DNA of 64,000 nucleotides from Edaphobacter sp. (GCF_028283685.1 NZ_JAPWKF010000005.1:295592-359591), one strand, 5' to 3'. Positions 34,361 to 43,299 are shown, counted from the stretch's first letter. Numbers and translations are program-made. The notes: generated by a model from the sequence alone, not told the origin.

Positions 34361-35440
34361 CTAACGAGAGCGATTGCCGGCGGCCATCGGCGCTTTTTCC
34401 AGCAGGACGCCATGACCGGCGACGGCAACGTTGTCGCGCGTGACCTTGGCCTCGTACATCATCGAATCGGCGGAGCGCAGGATCAGCTGAATGGTGTTGC
34501 CATCCTCGGGAAAGGTGGCAACGCCGAAGCTGCCGGAGAGCCTGAGAGCGAGGCCCGCGCCTTCAAGCATGGGCGTACTCCTGAGGGTCTCGTGCAGGCG
34601 AAGCGTGGCGTCGATCGCCTGGGTCTTGCGCATGCCGGGCAGCAGCGCGACGAACTCGTCACCGCCGTAGCGGAAGGCCGCCGTGCCGGGACCAAGAGAG
34701 CGCTTCATCAGGTTGCCGACCTCGGCCAGCAGGCGTGTCCCGATGAGATGGCCGTGGGTGTCGTTCACGTTCTTGAAGCGATCGAGATCCATGAAGAGCA
34801 GGCTGAACGGATCACTCTTGGTGACCTCCTGCTCCAAAAGAGTGTAGAGATGGCGCGCGTTGAAGAGGCCGGTCGCATCGTCGGTGATGGTGAGCTGCTG
34901 GATGAGTGTCATCGAGCGCGCGTTTTGGATCGCGATCGCGGCGTAGTCGCAGAGGATGCGCAGGAACGTGATCGAGTACTCCGACATCAGATCGAGCTTG
35001 CTGTTCATCAGCTGGATCACGCCGAGGGTCTTATCGCCGGAGCGTACAGGCACGCAGGCGATGGACTGGATGTTCAGCTCGGGATGCCTGGCGGAGAAGG
35101 CCGCCCACTGAGGATCGAGCTTGACGTCGGGAACGACGAGGGGATTGCCGGTGGAGGCGACCCAGCCGGCGACGCCCTCTCCCATGGGAACGCGCAGGCC
35201 GCGCAGGGTGTCAGCGTTCTCTCCAATGGCGATGGCGTAGTAGAGCTCAGATTTTTTCTCATCGACCAGCAACATGGACCAGCGCTCGGGGCCGAAGAAC
35301 TGCGCCATCTTGTTCATGATGGTGCTGAGGATGTCTTCCAGTTCAAGGCTCGCGGTGAGAGCACGCGCAACGTCGTGGAACACCCGCAGGTGATCCATTT
35401 GACGGCCTTCAATGACTTCGAACTGTCTTCGGTCTTTCAA
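34361..35440 (-). CDS. GAF-GGDEF diguanylate cyclase
   Basis: 359 residues. An N-terminal GAF domain (about 18-176; MGEGVAGWVASTGNPLVVPDV, SIACVPVRSGDKTLGVIQLMN) is followed by GGDEF (FRYGGDEFVALLPG, residues 259-263). The GGDEF motif is intact, so the protein can make cyclic di-GMP. No RxxD inhibition site is seen five residues before it. There is no membrane segment. The GAF ligand is unknown. It follows moaA on the minus strand after a gap of about 100 bases. Confidence 0.88.
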   Translation of the reverse strand: MKDRRQFEVIEGRQMDHLRVFHDVARALTASLELEDILSTIMNKMAQFFGPERWSMLLVDEKKSELYYAIAIGENADTLRGLRVPMGEGVAGWVASTGNPLVVPDVKLDPQWAAFSARHPELNIQSIACVPVRSGDKTLGVIQLMNSKLDLMSEYSITFLRILCDYAAIAIQNARSMTLIQQLTITDDATGLFNARHLYTLLEQEVTKSDPFSLLFMDLDRFKNVNDTHGHLIGTRLLAEVGNLMKRSLGPGTAAFRYGGDEFVALLPGMRKTQAIDATLRLHETLRSTPMLEGAGLALRLSGSFGVATFPEDGNTIQLILRSADSMMYEAKVTRDNVAVAGHGVLLEKAPMAAGNRSR

Positions 35441-35546
35441 GCACAGAACCTCAGGGCTGGAAGAGATGGGGAGATCTCAAAAAGTATGACGAATATCGAA
35501 ACGTTCTATTTTTATGATCTGCGTGCCGGTTGTGAATGATGGCCTG

Positions 35547-36641
35547 TCATCCACCGATATGAACCATGCTTCGGGATGGCTTTTGGAATCCAGCCTCGCC
35601 GATATGATGACGCGCTTCCTTGCGTATGACAATACTACGGATGTACGACCGCAGAGCCTCTTCTGTTCCACCATTTCGCAGGCGGGCATACAGATTGTGA
35701 TCGGTCTGGGAAAAGAGGCAGGTGCGAACCTTTCCGTCGGACGTCAGACGGATGCGGCTGCAGTGGCCGCAGAAGGGCCGTGAAACCGGCGCAATGATGC
35801 CGATCTCGCCCTTGCCGTCGTCGAAGGTGAACCGGCGCGCGGTTTCGCTGGGGGAGTTGGCGGGGAGTTCGACCAGCGGCCGCCAGGCATTCAAACGGCT
35901 GACCAGTTCGTCCATCGGGACGACGGTTTCGGGCTTCCAGCTGCGGTCTTCTTCGAGCGGCATGAACTCGATAAAGCGAACGATAACACCCTCGGTACGC
36001 GAGAACTCAGCGAACTGTTCGATCTGGTGATCGTTGAAGCCTCGCAGCAGAACGCAGTTCACTTTGACGGGGCCGAGTCCAACCTGCTGCGCACGGCGGA
36101 TGCCCGCGACGACGCGATCGAAGCTGCGCGGAACCCGCGTGATGGCCGAAAATGTCTCGGAATCAACGGCATCCATGCTGACGGTGACGCGGTTGAGTCC
36201 GGCATCTTTGAGCGGCTGGGCGAGGCCTTCGAGAAGGTGTCCATTTGTGGTCAGTGCGATGTCCAAGGGCAAGCCAACGTTTGTTGAATTCCCTTCAGCG
36301 TCGTAGGCCGTGTGTATCCGAGAAAGCTCCTGCACCATCTCGACCAGGCCGTGGCGCAGCAGTGGTTCTCCGCCGGTGAGCCTGACTTTCTCGATGCCTA
36401 ATGAGACGAAGGTGCGGATCATGCGCAGGTAGTCTTCGATGGGAAGCTCGGTGTACTGCGCACCTTCGTTGCCGGTGCGGCAGTAGACGCACTTGTAGTT
36501 GCAGCGATCCGTGATGGAGACGCGGAGATCGGTGATGACACGACCGAAGCTGTCGCGCAGACGCGACGGAGAGGCGTCCTGCGCGAGCTCAGGCTCTGCG
36601 GGGCCGTCTGGTGCCGTCACGATGGGAAAGGTGGCTGCCAT
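35547..36641 (-). CDS. moaA: GTP 3',8-cyclase MoaA
   Basis: 364 residues. First enzyme of molybdopterin synthesis. Radical-SAM motif SITDRCNYKCVYCR (CxxxCxxC), then LTGGEPLLR, and a C-terminal cluster site CGHCSRIRLTSDGKVRTCLF. The protein ends in GG (SMVHIGG), the C-terminal pair required for MoaA activity. It supports the molybdopterin-dependent formate dehydrogenase found at 20-23 kb. The start at 36641 is the first ATG. Not clearly part of the etf operon: about 150 bases separate it from etfA. Confidence 0.94.
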   Translation of the reverse strand: MAATFPIVTAPDGPAEPELAQDASPSRLRDSFGRVITDLRVSITDRCNYKCVYCRTGNEGAQYTELPIEDYLRMIRTFVSLGIEKVRLTGGEPLLRHGLVEMVQELSRIHTAYDAEGNSTNVGLPLDIALTTNGHLLEGLAQPLKDAGLNRVTVSMDAVDSETFSAITRVPRSFDRVVAGIRRAQQVGLGPVKVNCVLLRGFNDHQIEQFAEFSRTEGVIVRFIEFMPLEEDRSWKPETVVPMDELVSRLNAWRPLVELPANSPSETARRFTFDDGKGEIGIIAPVSRPFCGHCSRIRLTSDGKVRTCLFSQTDHNLYARLRNGGTEEALRSYIRSIVIRKEARHHIGEAGFQKPSRSMVHIGG

Positions 36642-36792
36642 TCAGTCTGTTAGATGCAGTGGGAGCCCATTCGTTACGGCCAAACAGGCTGGACCCTCTA
36701 CGGAACAGTATGCGTCTCTCCAGCAGCGAAAGATAGCCCCTGGAACTGGCTGCGCGCATGCTTCGCACATCGTCGTGCTGCGGCGCTGGCCC

Positions 36793-37761
36793 CTAGCTCT
36801 TTGCGGCCTGAATAGCCTTGGTGAGTGCGGGCACGATCTCGAAGAGGTCGCCTACGATGCCGTAGTCCGCCACCTCGAAGATGGGGGCGTTCTCGTCCTT
36901 GTTGATGGCGATGACGGTCTTCGCTCCCTTCATGCCGACGAGGTGTTGAATCGCGCCGGAGATGCCGACGGCGAGATAGAGCTTGGGCGAGACGGTCTGG
37001 CCGGAGCTGCCGACCTGCCGCTCCATGGGCAGCCAGCCGTTGTCGCAGATGGGACGAGAGGCGGCCAGCTCGGCGCCGAGCGCAGTGGCCAGCTCCTCGA
37101 CGACGGGGAGGTTGTCCTGCTCGCCGATGCCCCGGCCGACGGAGACGATGAGCGGAGCGGCGGTGAGGTCGACGGTCTGCGCGGATTCACGGAAGCGCTC
37201 GCCGGGTTTGTTGCGGATGGTGGAACTTTCGAGCGCCGGTGCGAACGCTTCCATCGACATGCTGCCGCCGGACGATGCTTCTGCACGGAACGAGCCGGCC
37301 TGTACGGAGACGAAGCATGGGCCTGTGCTGCTGTGGCGATAGTCCGCGTTCAGCTTGCCCTGCAACAGCTGGCGCACGAAGACAGGGCCATCGTGGATGG
37401 CGATGACGTCGCTGATGAGCACCTGCCCGAAGCGGGTGGCGAGTGCGGGGGCGAAGTCGCGCACCTGGTAGGTGTGTGGGAAGAGAACGTAGCCCGGTTG
37501 AAGCTTGCGGATCAGCTGCTCGAGCGCCGTGACGAAGCCGTCGGAGGTGTAGTCCTTCAGCAGGGAATCTTCGACGGCGTAGACGGTCTTCGGCTGCGTG
37601 TCGCTCTGCCAGGGAAGCGACTGGACGGCATCGCCAACGATGGCGGCGGTGCACTCGAGGCCGAGCTTTGCGGCAAGATCGAGACCGGCGGCGAGAGCCT
37701 CGAAGCTCATGCGGTTCCATGTGCCGCTGCGCTGCTCCATGACGACAAGAACTCCACTCAT
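36793..37761 (-). CDS. etfA: Electron transfer flavoprotein alpha subunit
   Basis: 322 residues. C-terminal FAD domain: LIVSVGRGIGEQDNLPVVEELATALGAELAASRP, then SGQTVSPKLYLAVGISGAIQHLVGM and VIAINKDENAPIFEVADYGIVGDL. This is the ETF-alpha signature. Its ATG overlaps the etfB stop (ATGA at 37758-37761), so it is translated with etfB. Together with EtfB it carries electrons from acyl-CoA dehydrogenases. Confidence 0.96.
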   Translation of the reverse strand: MSGVLVVMEQRSGTWNRMSFEALAAGLDLAAKLGLECTAAIVGDAVQSLPWQSDTQPKTVYAVEDSLLKDYTSDGFVTALEQLIRKLQPGYVLFPHTYQVRDFAPALATRFGQVLISDVIAIHDGPVFVRQLLQGKLNADYRHSSTGPCFVSVQAGSFRAEASSGGSMSMEAFAPALESSTIRNKPGERFRESAQTVDLTAAPLIVSVGRGIGEQDNLPVVEELATALGAELAASRPICDNGWLPMERQVGSSGQTVSPKLYLAVGISGAIQHLVGMKGAKTVIAINKDENAPIFEVADYGIVGDLFEIVPALTKAIQAAKS

Positions 37762-38525
37762 AACGCCCTCACTTCGAACTTCAGTTTTTCGACGACCCTG
37801 GCCGCGATCTCGTCCGGTGAGCCGGTGAGCATCTCGGTCTTCTTCTGTTTTTCGGGTAAGTAGACACGCTCGAGCGTGATCGCCGGAGCAGTGGGCGGTG
37901 TGGTGGGAGAGACGGTCTTCAACTCTTTCGTCTTCGCTTTCTTGATACCCATCAGTGTGGCGTAACGCAGTTTGTTGCCGCCGGACTGGATGGTGAGCAG
38001 CGCGGGCAGAGGCATCTCGACGTGCTGAAACCAGCCATCTTCGAGCTCACGCTTCACCTTGAGGCCTGCGCCTGTGGGCTCGACCTGCATGATGATGGTG
38101 GCGTGCGGTATGGCGAGCAGCTCGGCGAGGACGACGCCGGTCTGGCCGAGGCCGAGATCGTCGGACTGCAGGCCGGTGAGGATGAGGTCGGGCGACTCGG
38201 CCTTGATGGCCTCGGCGAGGATGCTGGCCACGCCGAGTGTGTCGAGCGACTGAAGATCGTCGGCCTCGATGCGGATGGCGCGGTCGGCGCCTTTGGCCAG
38301 TGCTTCGCGCAGCGTGCTTTCGACGCGCTCCGGCCCGGCGCAGACGACGATGACCTCGCCGCTGCCGGTCTTTTCCTTGAGCTGCAGCGCCTCTTCCAGC
38401 GCGTAAGCGTCGGGCTCGTTGATGGTGTAACTGAGGTCGCCCTCTTCGATCCATCGGCCGTCGGCGGCGATGCGGATGGGCGCATCGCGCTCCGGGACCT
38501 GCTTGATGGCTACGACGATCTTCAC
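37758..38525 (-). CDS. etfB: Electron transfer flavoprotein beta subunit
   Basis: 255 residues, GTG start at 38525 with GGAGGA five bases upstream. ETF-beta pattern: KIVVAIKQVPERDAPIRI, NEPDAYALEEAL, IVVCAGPERVESTLREALAKGADRAIRI and GLQSDDLGLGQTGVVLAELL. The frame stays open far upstream on the strand but that part belongs to another gene in a different frame. The stop of the preceding Fe-S gene overlaps it by four bases (GTGA), so the three genes are tightly coupled. Confidence 0.95.
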   Translation of the reverse strand: MKIVVAIKQVPERDAPIRIAADGRWIEEGDLSYTINEPDAYALEEALQLKEKTGSGEVIVVCAGPERVESTLREALAKGADRAIRIEADDLQSLDTLGVASILAEAIKAESPDLILTGLQSDDLGLGQTGVVLAELLAIPHATIIMQVEPTGAGLKVKRELEDGWFQHVEMPLPALLTIQSGGNKLRYATLMGIKKAKTKELKTVSPTTPPTAPAITLERVYLPEKQKKTEMLTGSPDEIAARVVEKLKFEVRAL

Positions 38526-40531
38526 TGTGTTCCTCCCATTGGATCGGGTGATGCGGGAATGGCTCTTGCGGTGAGCTGCGCGATATCGAGCAGCTGCGGT
38601 GGCGTATCGCTGATGGCGCTCAGGGCGTCGCGAAACATCGTATTGCAGAACGGGCAGGCTGTCCCGACGACCTTGGCGCCGGTGGCTGCAAGCTCTTTGG
38701 CGCGGACGTGGCTGACGCGCTCGCCGGGCTCTTCGCCGAGGAAGGCGAGGCCTCCACCGGCACCGCAGCAGAAGCTGCGCTCGTGCGAACGCGGCGCCTC
38801 GACCAGCGTGCCTGCCTGAGCGATGACGGCGCGAGGCTCGTCGTAGATCTCCTGATAGCGGCCGAGGTAGCAGGGGTCGTGGTAGACGATGCTTTCGCCT
38901 GCCTGCTGCGGCAGATGATCGCGATGGCGTGCCATGAACTCGGAGTGATGCTCGATGACGGGAGCGATGCCGTACTCTCTCCAGTCGTTGGCGATGGTGC
39001 GCACGCAATGCGGACAGATGGCGACGATCTTCTGCACCTTCGCGGTCTCGAAGGCCTTGAGGCCGCTTTCGGCGAGCGTCTGGAAGACGAGATCGTTGCC
39101 CAGGCGGCGCGCGGGATCTCCGGTGCATTTTTCTTTCTTCAGCACGCCGAAGGTGGTGCCGAGGTGACGCATGACGCGGGCGAAGTCGGCGATGATCTCG
39201 CGGCCGCGGGGGTCGTAGCCGCCCATGCAGCCCAGCCACAGGCAGTACTCCTGGGTGCCGTCGAAGAGGGGGAACTGCTGCTTCTGAATAAACTTGTCGC
39301 GCTCCATGGCGCTGAGGCCGAGGGCGTTGCCGCTCTTCTCGAGCGCGAGGAAGAGCTTGGTGCCGTAGGTGTCCTCCCATGCGCCGGTGTTGGTCGCGCC
39401 GCGGCGCAGGCCGACGATGATGGGCACGTGCTGCACGCCGACGGGACACTGGAACTCGCAGCTGCCGCAGGTGGTGCAGGCGAAGGCGGCCTCCATGCTG
39501 AGCAGCTGCTGGTGGGCATCGGCGGGGGCAGTGTCACGAGCTTCGGCGAGCAGCGGTGTCTCCGATGCCGGGCCCAGCTCGTTGAGATAGCTGCGCAGGC
39601 CGAGGACGATCTCTTTCGGGTTGAGAAGCTTGCCTGTCGTGGCGGCAGGGCAGTGCTCGGTGCAGCGGCCGCACTCGACGCAGCTGTAGGTCTGCAGCGA
39701 GATGAGTTGCGTGATGTCCTTGCCGGCGACCAGGCCGAAGTCCTCATCGCCTGCGAGCGGAGGGATCTTCGCGAAGCCATCGCGTTTGAGGAAGACGGTC
39801 AGCGGGCTGAGCACCAGGTGCAGGTGCTTGGTGTGCGGGATCAGCGGCAGAAAGATGAGCAGCGAAAGGGTGTGCATCCACCACAGGAGGTTGACGCCTG
39901 TGCTGCCCTTATCGACGAAGAAGGCGCCGAGGTAGGTGACCATCAGCAGGAAGATGAGGAAGGCAATGAAGCCGGACTCGTAGGAGAGCTTCTCTCCCAG
40001 CCATACCGGGCGCATGAAGAAGCGCCGGATGAAGAGTCCTGCGATGGAGACGGCCACCAGCACGGCCCATGCCGCGGCGAAGAGGAAGTAGAAGCTGCCG
40101 AGCCGGCCTTGCGGATCAAGAAATCCGAGCCTGACGCCGGAGGCAAGATGATTCAGGCTGACCAGCGCAAAGGCGAGGAAGCCCCAGAAGACGAAGGCAT
40201 GCGCCAGGCCAGGGAGCGGTCTCTGCCGGATAACCCTGGACTGGCAGAGGACCTCGGAGACGAAAGCCCATACCCGGCGGCCGATGGGGCGCAGGGAGAA
40301 GTCCGCGTCGGGGCGGGAGCGCAGGATGTTGCGAAGGATGGGGGCGAAGCGCCAGAAGAAGAGTCCCGCGGAGAGCAGGACGCAGAGGACCAGCAGGACT
40401 GATTCAGCTGAAGAGAAGCCCGCAGGTTCAGCCAGCGTGGCAGAGTAATGAATTCCTGTTGTGTCGGGAAGAAGCGTCGTGGCGGGGATGCCACGGACCG
40501 GGATCACCACTCGAAGCGCGCCTGCCAGCAT
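38522..40531 (-). CDS. Membrane Fe-S oxidoreductase, EMR-like (ETF:menaquinone)
   Basis: 669 residues. Six hydrophobic segments in the first ~240 residues (for example FWGFLAFALVSLNHLASGVRLG and HTLSLLIFLPLIPHTKHLHL with His that may bind heme b), then two [4Fe-4S] motifs CVECGRCTEHCPA and CTTCGSCEFQCPV, then two CCG domains (YCLWLGCMG..., CPHC; DPCYLGRY, SFCCGAGGG, CPFCNTMF). This layout matches the heterodisulfide-reductase D-like, cytochrome-b-fused protein proposed as ETF:menaquinone oxidoreductase (EMR). Its overlap with etfB fits: ETF electrons enter the quinone pool here. Confidence 0.85.
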   Translation of the reverse strand: MLAGALRVVIPVRGIPATTLLPDTTGIHYSATLAEPAGFSSAESVLLVLCVLLSAGLFFWRFAPILRNILRSRPDADFSLRPIGRRVWAFVSEVLCQSRVIRQRPLPGLAHAFVFWGFLAFALVSLNHLASGVRLGFLDPQGRLGSFYFLFAAAWAVLVAVSIAGLFIRRFFMRPVWLGEKLSYESGFIAFLIFLLMVTYLGAFFVDKGSTGVNLLWWMHTLSLLIFLPLIPHTKHLHLVLSPLTVFLKRDGFAKIPPLAGDEDFGLVAGKDITQLISLQTYSCVECGRCTEHCPAATTGKLLNPKEIVLGLRSYLNELGPASETPLLAEARDTAPADAHQQLLSMEAAFACTTCGSCEFQCPVGVQHVPIIVGLRRGATNTGAWEDTYGTKLFLALEKSGNALGLSAMERDKFIQKQQFPLFDGTQEYCLWLGCMGGYDPRGREIIADFARVMRHLGTTFGVLKKEKCTGDPARRLGNDLVFQTLAESGLKAFETAKVQKIVAICPHCVRTIANDWREYGIAPVIEHHSEFMARHRDHLPQQAGESIVYHDPCYLGRYQEIYDEPRAVIAQAGTLVEAPRSHERSFCCGAGGGLAFLGEEPGERVSHVRAKELAATGAKVVGTACPFCNTMFRDALSAISDTPPQLLDIAQLTARAIPASPDPMGGTQ

Positions 40532-40624
40532 CCGACCCTGTCCGCGAGGATGCTTTTGAGGGCATCATCGCTTTCGAATCATGTACCGGGGCTCTTCGAG
40601 TGGGATCCAGCGGCCAGCGCGTAG

Positions 40625-40909
40625 CTAGTAGCTGATGAACTCGGTAAGACCCCGGCGCAGACGCACACCGCTTGTGAGAAACGTCACCGCGAGGATGCCG
40701 GTGATGAGGTCCCAATAAACCATGGGATGGGCCCAGCCCGGCGAATACGTAAAGTCCTGTCCCGACCAGACCGTCAGCCCAGTGCTGATGATGAGGCACT
40801 GAAAGCCAATAACCAGAAACAGCTGGCCGCGACGGCGGCGGCGATCCAGGGCTTCGACCTCGTCGGGGGTCAGATTACGTTCTTCGATGGGCAGCAGCGT
40901 GTTCGCCAT
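40625..40909 (-). CDS. Small two-TM protein leading the etf operon
   Basis: 94 residues, ATG at 40909. Polar N-terminus ERNLTPDEVEALDRRRRRGQLFL, then two membrane helices (LVIGFQCLIISTGLTVW and MVYWDLITGILAVTFLTSG). No family recognised. First gene after the promoter/operator at 41061-41089 and 93 bases before the EMR-like gene, so probably co-transcribed with EMR, etfB and etfA. It may be an accessory subunit of the membrane oxidoreductase. Confidence 0.7.
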   Translation of the reverse strand: MANTLLPIEERNLTPDEVEALDRRRRRGQLFLVIGFQCLIISTGLTVWSGQDFTYSPGWAHPMVYWDLITGILAVTFLTSGVRLRRGLTEFISY

Positions 40910-41060
40910 GATTCTTCAATTCTCCCTGCGGATCTTGCGGTTCGAAGGTTATGCCGACGGTGAAAGTCGGACTTCGTACTTATTAAACCATAGCCTTCTG
41001 TTTCATACCGATATCCGGTCACCGCAGGGCGAAAGTAACGGTCTTCGTCCAGCGGGCGAA

Positions 41061-41089
41061 AGCATAACTGAATGTCCATTCATTCGTAA
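41061..41089 (-). promoter_or_regulatory. etf operon promoter with FadR-like operator in the spacer
   Basis: On the minus strand, TTACGA (41089-41084) and TATGCT (41066-41061) are 17 bases apart. The spacer contains TGAATGTCCATTCA (41069-41082), a perfect six-base inverted repeat. The 18-base window TGAATGTCCATTCATTCG matches the Bacillus FadR/YsiA box (TGAATGAMTANTCATTCA) at about 15 of 18 positions. In Bacillus this TetR-family repressor controls fatty-acid degradation and etfBA. The operon starts about 150 bases downstream. A TetR-type, acyl-CoA-responsive repressor is therefore predicted to block RNA polymerase here. Confidence 0.55.
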
Positions 41090-41142
41090 AGCAGGCGATG
41101 ATACTTTTCTCGCCACCGTGAAATGAGGAGCTTTAGGGCTGG

Positions 41143-41415
41143 CTAGATGAAGGCGACCGACTGGATACCGGCGACTTCGAAGCGCTTGCGGCAGCGCACG
41201 TTCTTGCAGCCGACCATGTCGTCGCGGCGGACCATGTAGCTCTGCGCCTTGGCAAAGCGGGCGCGGTCCCGTTCGTCGGCTCCGCGGGGAACCTGGGACT
41301 TCTTACGGCGTACGATCCAGCCGAGCTCATACTCGCCCTGCTGGCCGCAGTGTGGGCAGGTCATGTTGTGGGTACGCTGTTCGGGCCGTTCGTCAAAAAA
41401 ATCGCGTTCTTCCAT
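41143..41415 (-). CDS. Zinc-ribbon hypothetical protein
   Basis: 90 residues from ATG 41415 with GAGGTG upstream. CPHCGQQGEYELGWIVRRKK and VGCKNVRCRKRFE supply four Cys for one zinc site. Acidic-aromatic N-terminus (MEERDFFDERPEQ). The family is unrecognised but the pattern resembles small acidobacterial zinc-ribbon proteins. Most of the overlapping longer frame to 42174 is antisense to the SIMPL gene and is not coding. Confidence 0.65.
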   Translation of the reverse strand: MEERDFFDERPEQRTHNMTCPHCGQQGEYELGWIVRRKKSQVPRGADERDRARFAKAQSYMVRRDDMVGCKNVRCRKRFEVAGIQSVAFI

Positions 41416-41554
41416 CTCTGCACCTCTACCGGATGAGGCCGGGCTGGTCATCTGCCACATCCCTTGTACCGTCTGGCGGTTACCAGACGCTGCGATCAAA
41501 GTATTGCATAATCGCAAAGGGCTTCGCAGCGTGTGCCGAGCCTCCGGACAGCAT

Positions 41555-41737
41555 ATGAGCAAGGCGAAGAAGAAGGTGTTTTCGGCGGTGAAGGCAATCA
41601 AATCGAATGCGCGGGAGCGCGTCGGTGCGCCTCCGCCGGAGCGCGTTCTACCTGACCCGAAACAGAAGCAGGCCGAAAAGCCAAGGCACAAGAAGACGCT
41701 TGCCGACCTGCTTGCCAACCGAGGAGAAGAGGCATGA
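41555..41737 (+). CDS. Short Lys/Arg-rich protein (60 aa), coupled to SIMPL gene
   Basis: Starts MSKAKKKVFSAVKAIKSNAR and is basic throughout with two short helices; ends GEEA. No SD stands clearly before the ATG. Its stop overlaps the next ATG by four bases (ATGA at 41734-41737), and that coupling is the main reason to accept it. It is unrecognised; it could be a small nucleic-acid-binding or ribosome-associated peptide. Confidence 0.45.
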   Translation: MSKAKKKVFSAVKAIKSNARERVGAPPPERVLPDPKQKQAEKPRHKKTLADLLANRGEEA

Positions 41738-42465
41738 CCGGATTTCGCAGCAGCATGATGACCGTGGCGCTCGCCCTGACGTCGATCGCCGGGGCCGCGC
41801 AGACCATCCAGGTGAATAAAGACAACCGCACCATCGCGATTACCGCGACCGACAAGGTGACGGCCATCGCGGACCAGGCGACGCTGAACATCGGTTTCAT
41901 TGCCTATGGCCGCGACAGCAACACGGCGTACGCCAACGGCTCGCGGGTTTCGAATGCCATCGTCAAGGCGCTGACCGCAGCCGGTGTGCCGAAGGAGACG
42001 ATTCAGAGCCAGAATCAGCAGGTCTCGCCGGTGCAGCCCTACCAGCTGGAGAAGCTGACCGAGGCACAGAAGGCTGAGCGCCAGTTCCAGGTAACGCAGA
42101 GCTGGACGGTGAAGACGGAGGCCAACGAGGCGGCGAAGCTGCTGGATGTAGCGGTGAAGGCGGGCGCCAACCAATCCGGGCAGATCGAATGGGGCTTCAA
42201 GGATGACAACGCTCCCGATGCCGAGGCGGCTGCCAAGGCGATCAAACGCGCGCGCGGACAGGCCGAGCTGATGGCCTCAAGCCTTGGAGCAAAACTTGGC
42301 TCTCTGCTTTATGCGAGCAATGAGGCTCAGCCCAGCGGCCCGCGTCCGATGATGCGGAGCATGGCTATGGCGAGCGTGCCGATGGACAAGGTTGAGCCGC
42401 TGGCGATCAATCCGCGTGAGATCGAACGTTCTGCGACCGTTTACGCTGTCTTTGCCATCGAATAA
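41734..42465 (+). CDS. SIMPL-domain (DUF541) exported protein
   Basis: 243 residues. Signal peptide (MTVALALTSIAGAAQ), then IAITATDKVTAIADQATLNIGF and repeated A-x-A-x-x-x-V segments through KAIKRARGQAELMASSLGAKLG, typical of SIMPL/DUF541 proteins (BP26/OMP28-type) that can form periplasmic channels. The start at 41734 has GAGGAGAAGAGG upstream. A hexapeptide acyltransferase gene follows after 33 bases. Confidence 0.85.
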   Translation: MTGFRSSMMTVALALTSIAGAAQTIQVNKDNRTIAITATDKVTAIADQATLNIGFIAYGRDSNTAYANGSRVSNAIVKALTAAGVPKETIQSQNQQVSPVQPYQLEKLTEAQKAERQFQVTQSWTVKTEANEAAKLLDVAVKAGANQSGQIEWGFKDDNAPDAEAAAKAIKRARGQAELMASSLGAKLGSLLYASNEAQPSGPRPMMRSMAMASVPMDKVEPLAINPREIERSATVYAVFAIE

Positions 42466-42498
42466 CCATCGTCAAAAAAAGACAACGGAAGGAATGAC

Positions 42499-43299
42499 AT
42501 GCCGCAGTACAAATATCGCGAACTGAAGCCTACTCCCGAAGCCGAAGCGACCTTTCGCCGCTGGATTGCGCACCTGAATGAGGAGATCTCCCGTCACCAG
42601 AATGTGGACCGTCGTTCGGAGATTGTGCGTGACGAGCTGTATCAGATCTACCTGGGCAAGCCGCACGGCGGCAAGCTGAATGTGCAGCTGGACAGCGAGC
42701 TGGCGGGCAATGTGCTGGCGGAGAACTTCGATCCGCGCAACGTCACGCTGGAGCCGGAGTACTACGGCGACATCGATGCCGAGAAGTATGCGCTGCGCAA
42801 GCCTCTGATCTGGTTCTGGCAGCAGTTCGACCGCTCGCCGCTGGGTTTGAATCACTGGCTGGGCTTCAAGTTCCGCTGCATGCTGGCCCATCACATCTTC
42901 CGGCACGTGGGGAAGGGCGTGAAGATCTTCCACAACGTGGAGTTCACCTACGGCTACAACCTCACCATCGGGGACAACTGCACGATCCACAAGAACGTGA
43001 TGCTGGATGATCGTGGCGAGATCGTGATTCACGATGGTTCGAGCATCTCGGACTACGCGAATATCTACTCGCACACGCACGACATCAACGTGCAGGCCGA
43101 TGTGACCAACAAGAAGACGGAGATCGGCCCGCGCGCGCGTGTGACCTATCACGCGACGGTACTGGCAGGAGCGAGCGTGGGCGAGAACGGGATGCTGGGA
43201 GCTCTGGGACTGGCGACCAAGCCGGTTCCGGCAGGTGCAGTCTCGGTGGGCATTCCGGCCAAGGTCAAGCGCGAGAAGGACGCGCAGGAGCAGAAATAA
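42499..43299 (+). CDS. Hexapeptide-repeat acyltransferase
   Basis: 266 residues. N-terminal ~135 residues are helical (AHLNEEISRHQNVDRRSEIVRDELYQIY and WFWQQFDRSPLGLNHWLGFKFRC). The C-terminus is a left-handed beta-helix with LTIGDNCTIHKNVMLDDRGEIVIHDGSSISDYANIYSHTHD and GAVSVGIPAKVKREKD. The HTH catalytic-loop and trimer-forming repeats are those of maltose/galactoside/serine O-acetyltransferases. An acyl-CoA-dependent acetyl transfer is likely; the acceptor is unknown. GGAAGGAATG precedes the ATG. Confidence 0.82.
   Translation: MPQYKYRELKPTPEAEATFRRWIAHLNEEISRHQNVDRRSEIVRDELYQIYLGKPHGGKLNVQLDSELAGNVLAENFDPRNVTLEPEYYGDIDAEKYALRKPLIWFWQQFDRSPLGLNHWLGFKFRCMLAHHIFRHVGKGVKIFHNVEFTYGYNLTIGDNCTIHKNVMLDDRGEIVIHDGSSISDYANIYSHTHDINVQADVTNKKTEIGPRARVTYHATVLAGASVGENGMLGALGLATKPVPAGAVSVGIPAKVKREKDAQEQK

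Noticed and set aside
36642..36792. Molybdenum-cofactor riboswitch before moaA
   Set aside because: The leader lacks the conserved sequence and stem order of the Moco RNA; only ordinary spacer DNA is visible.
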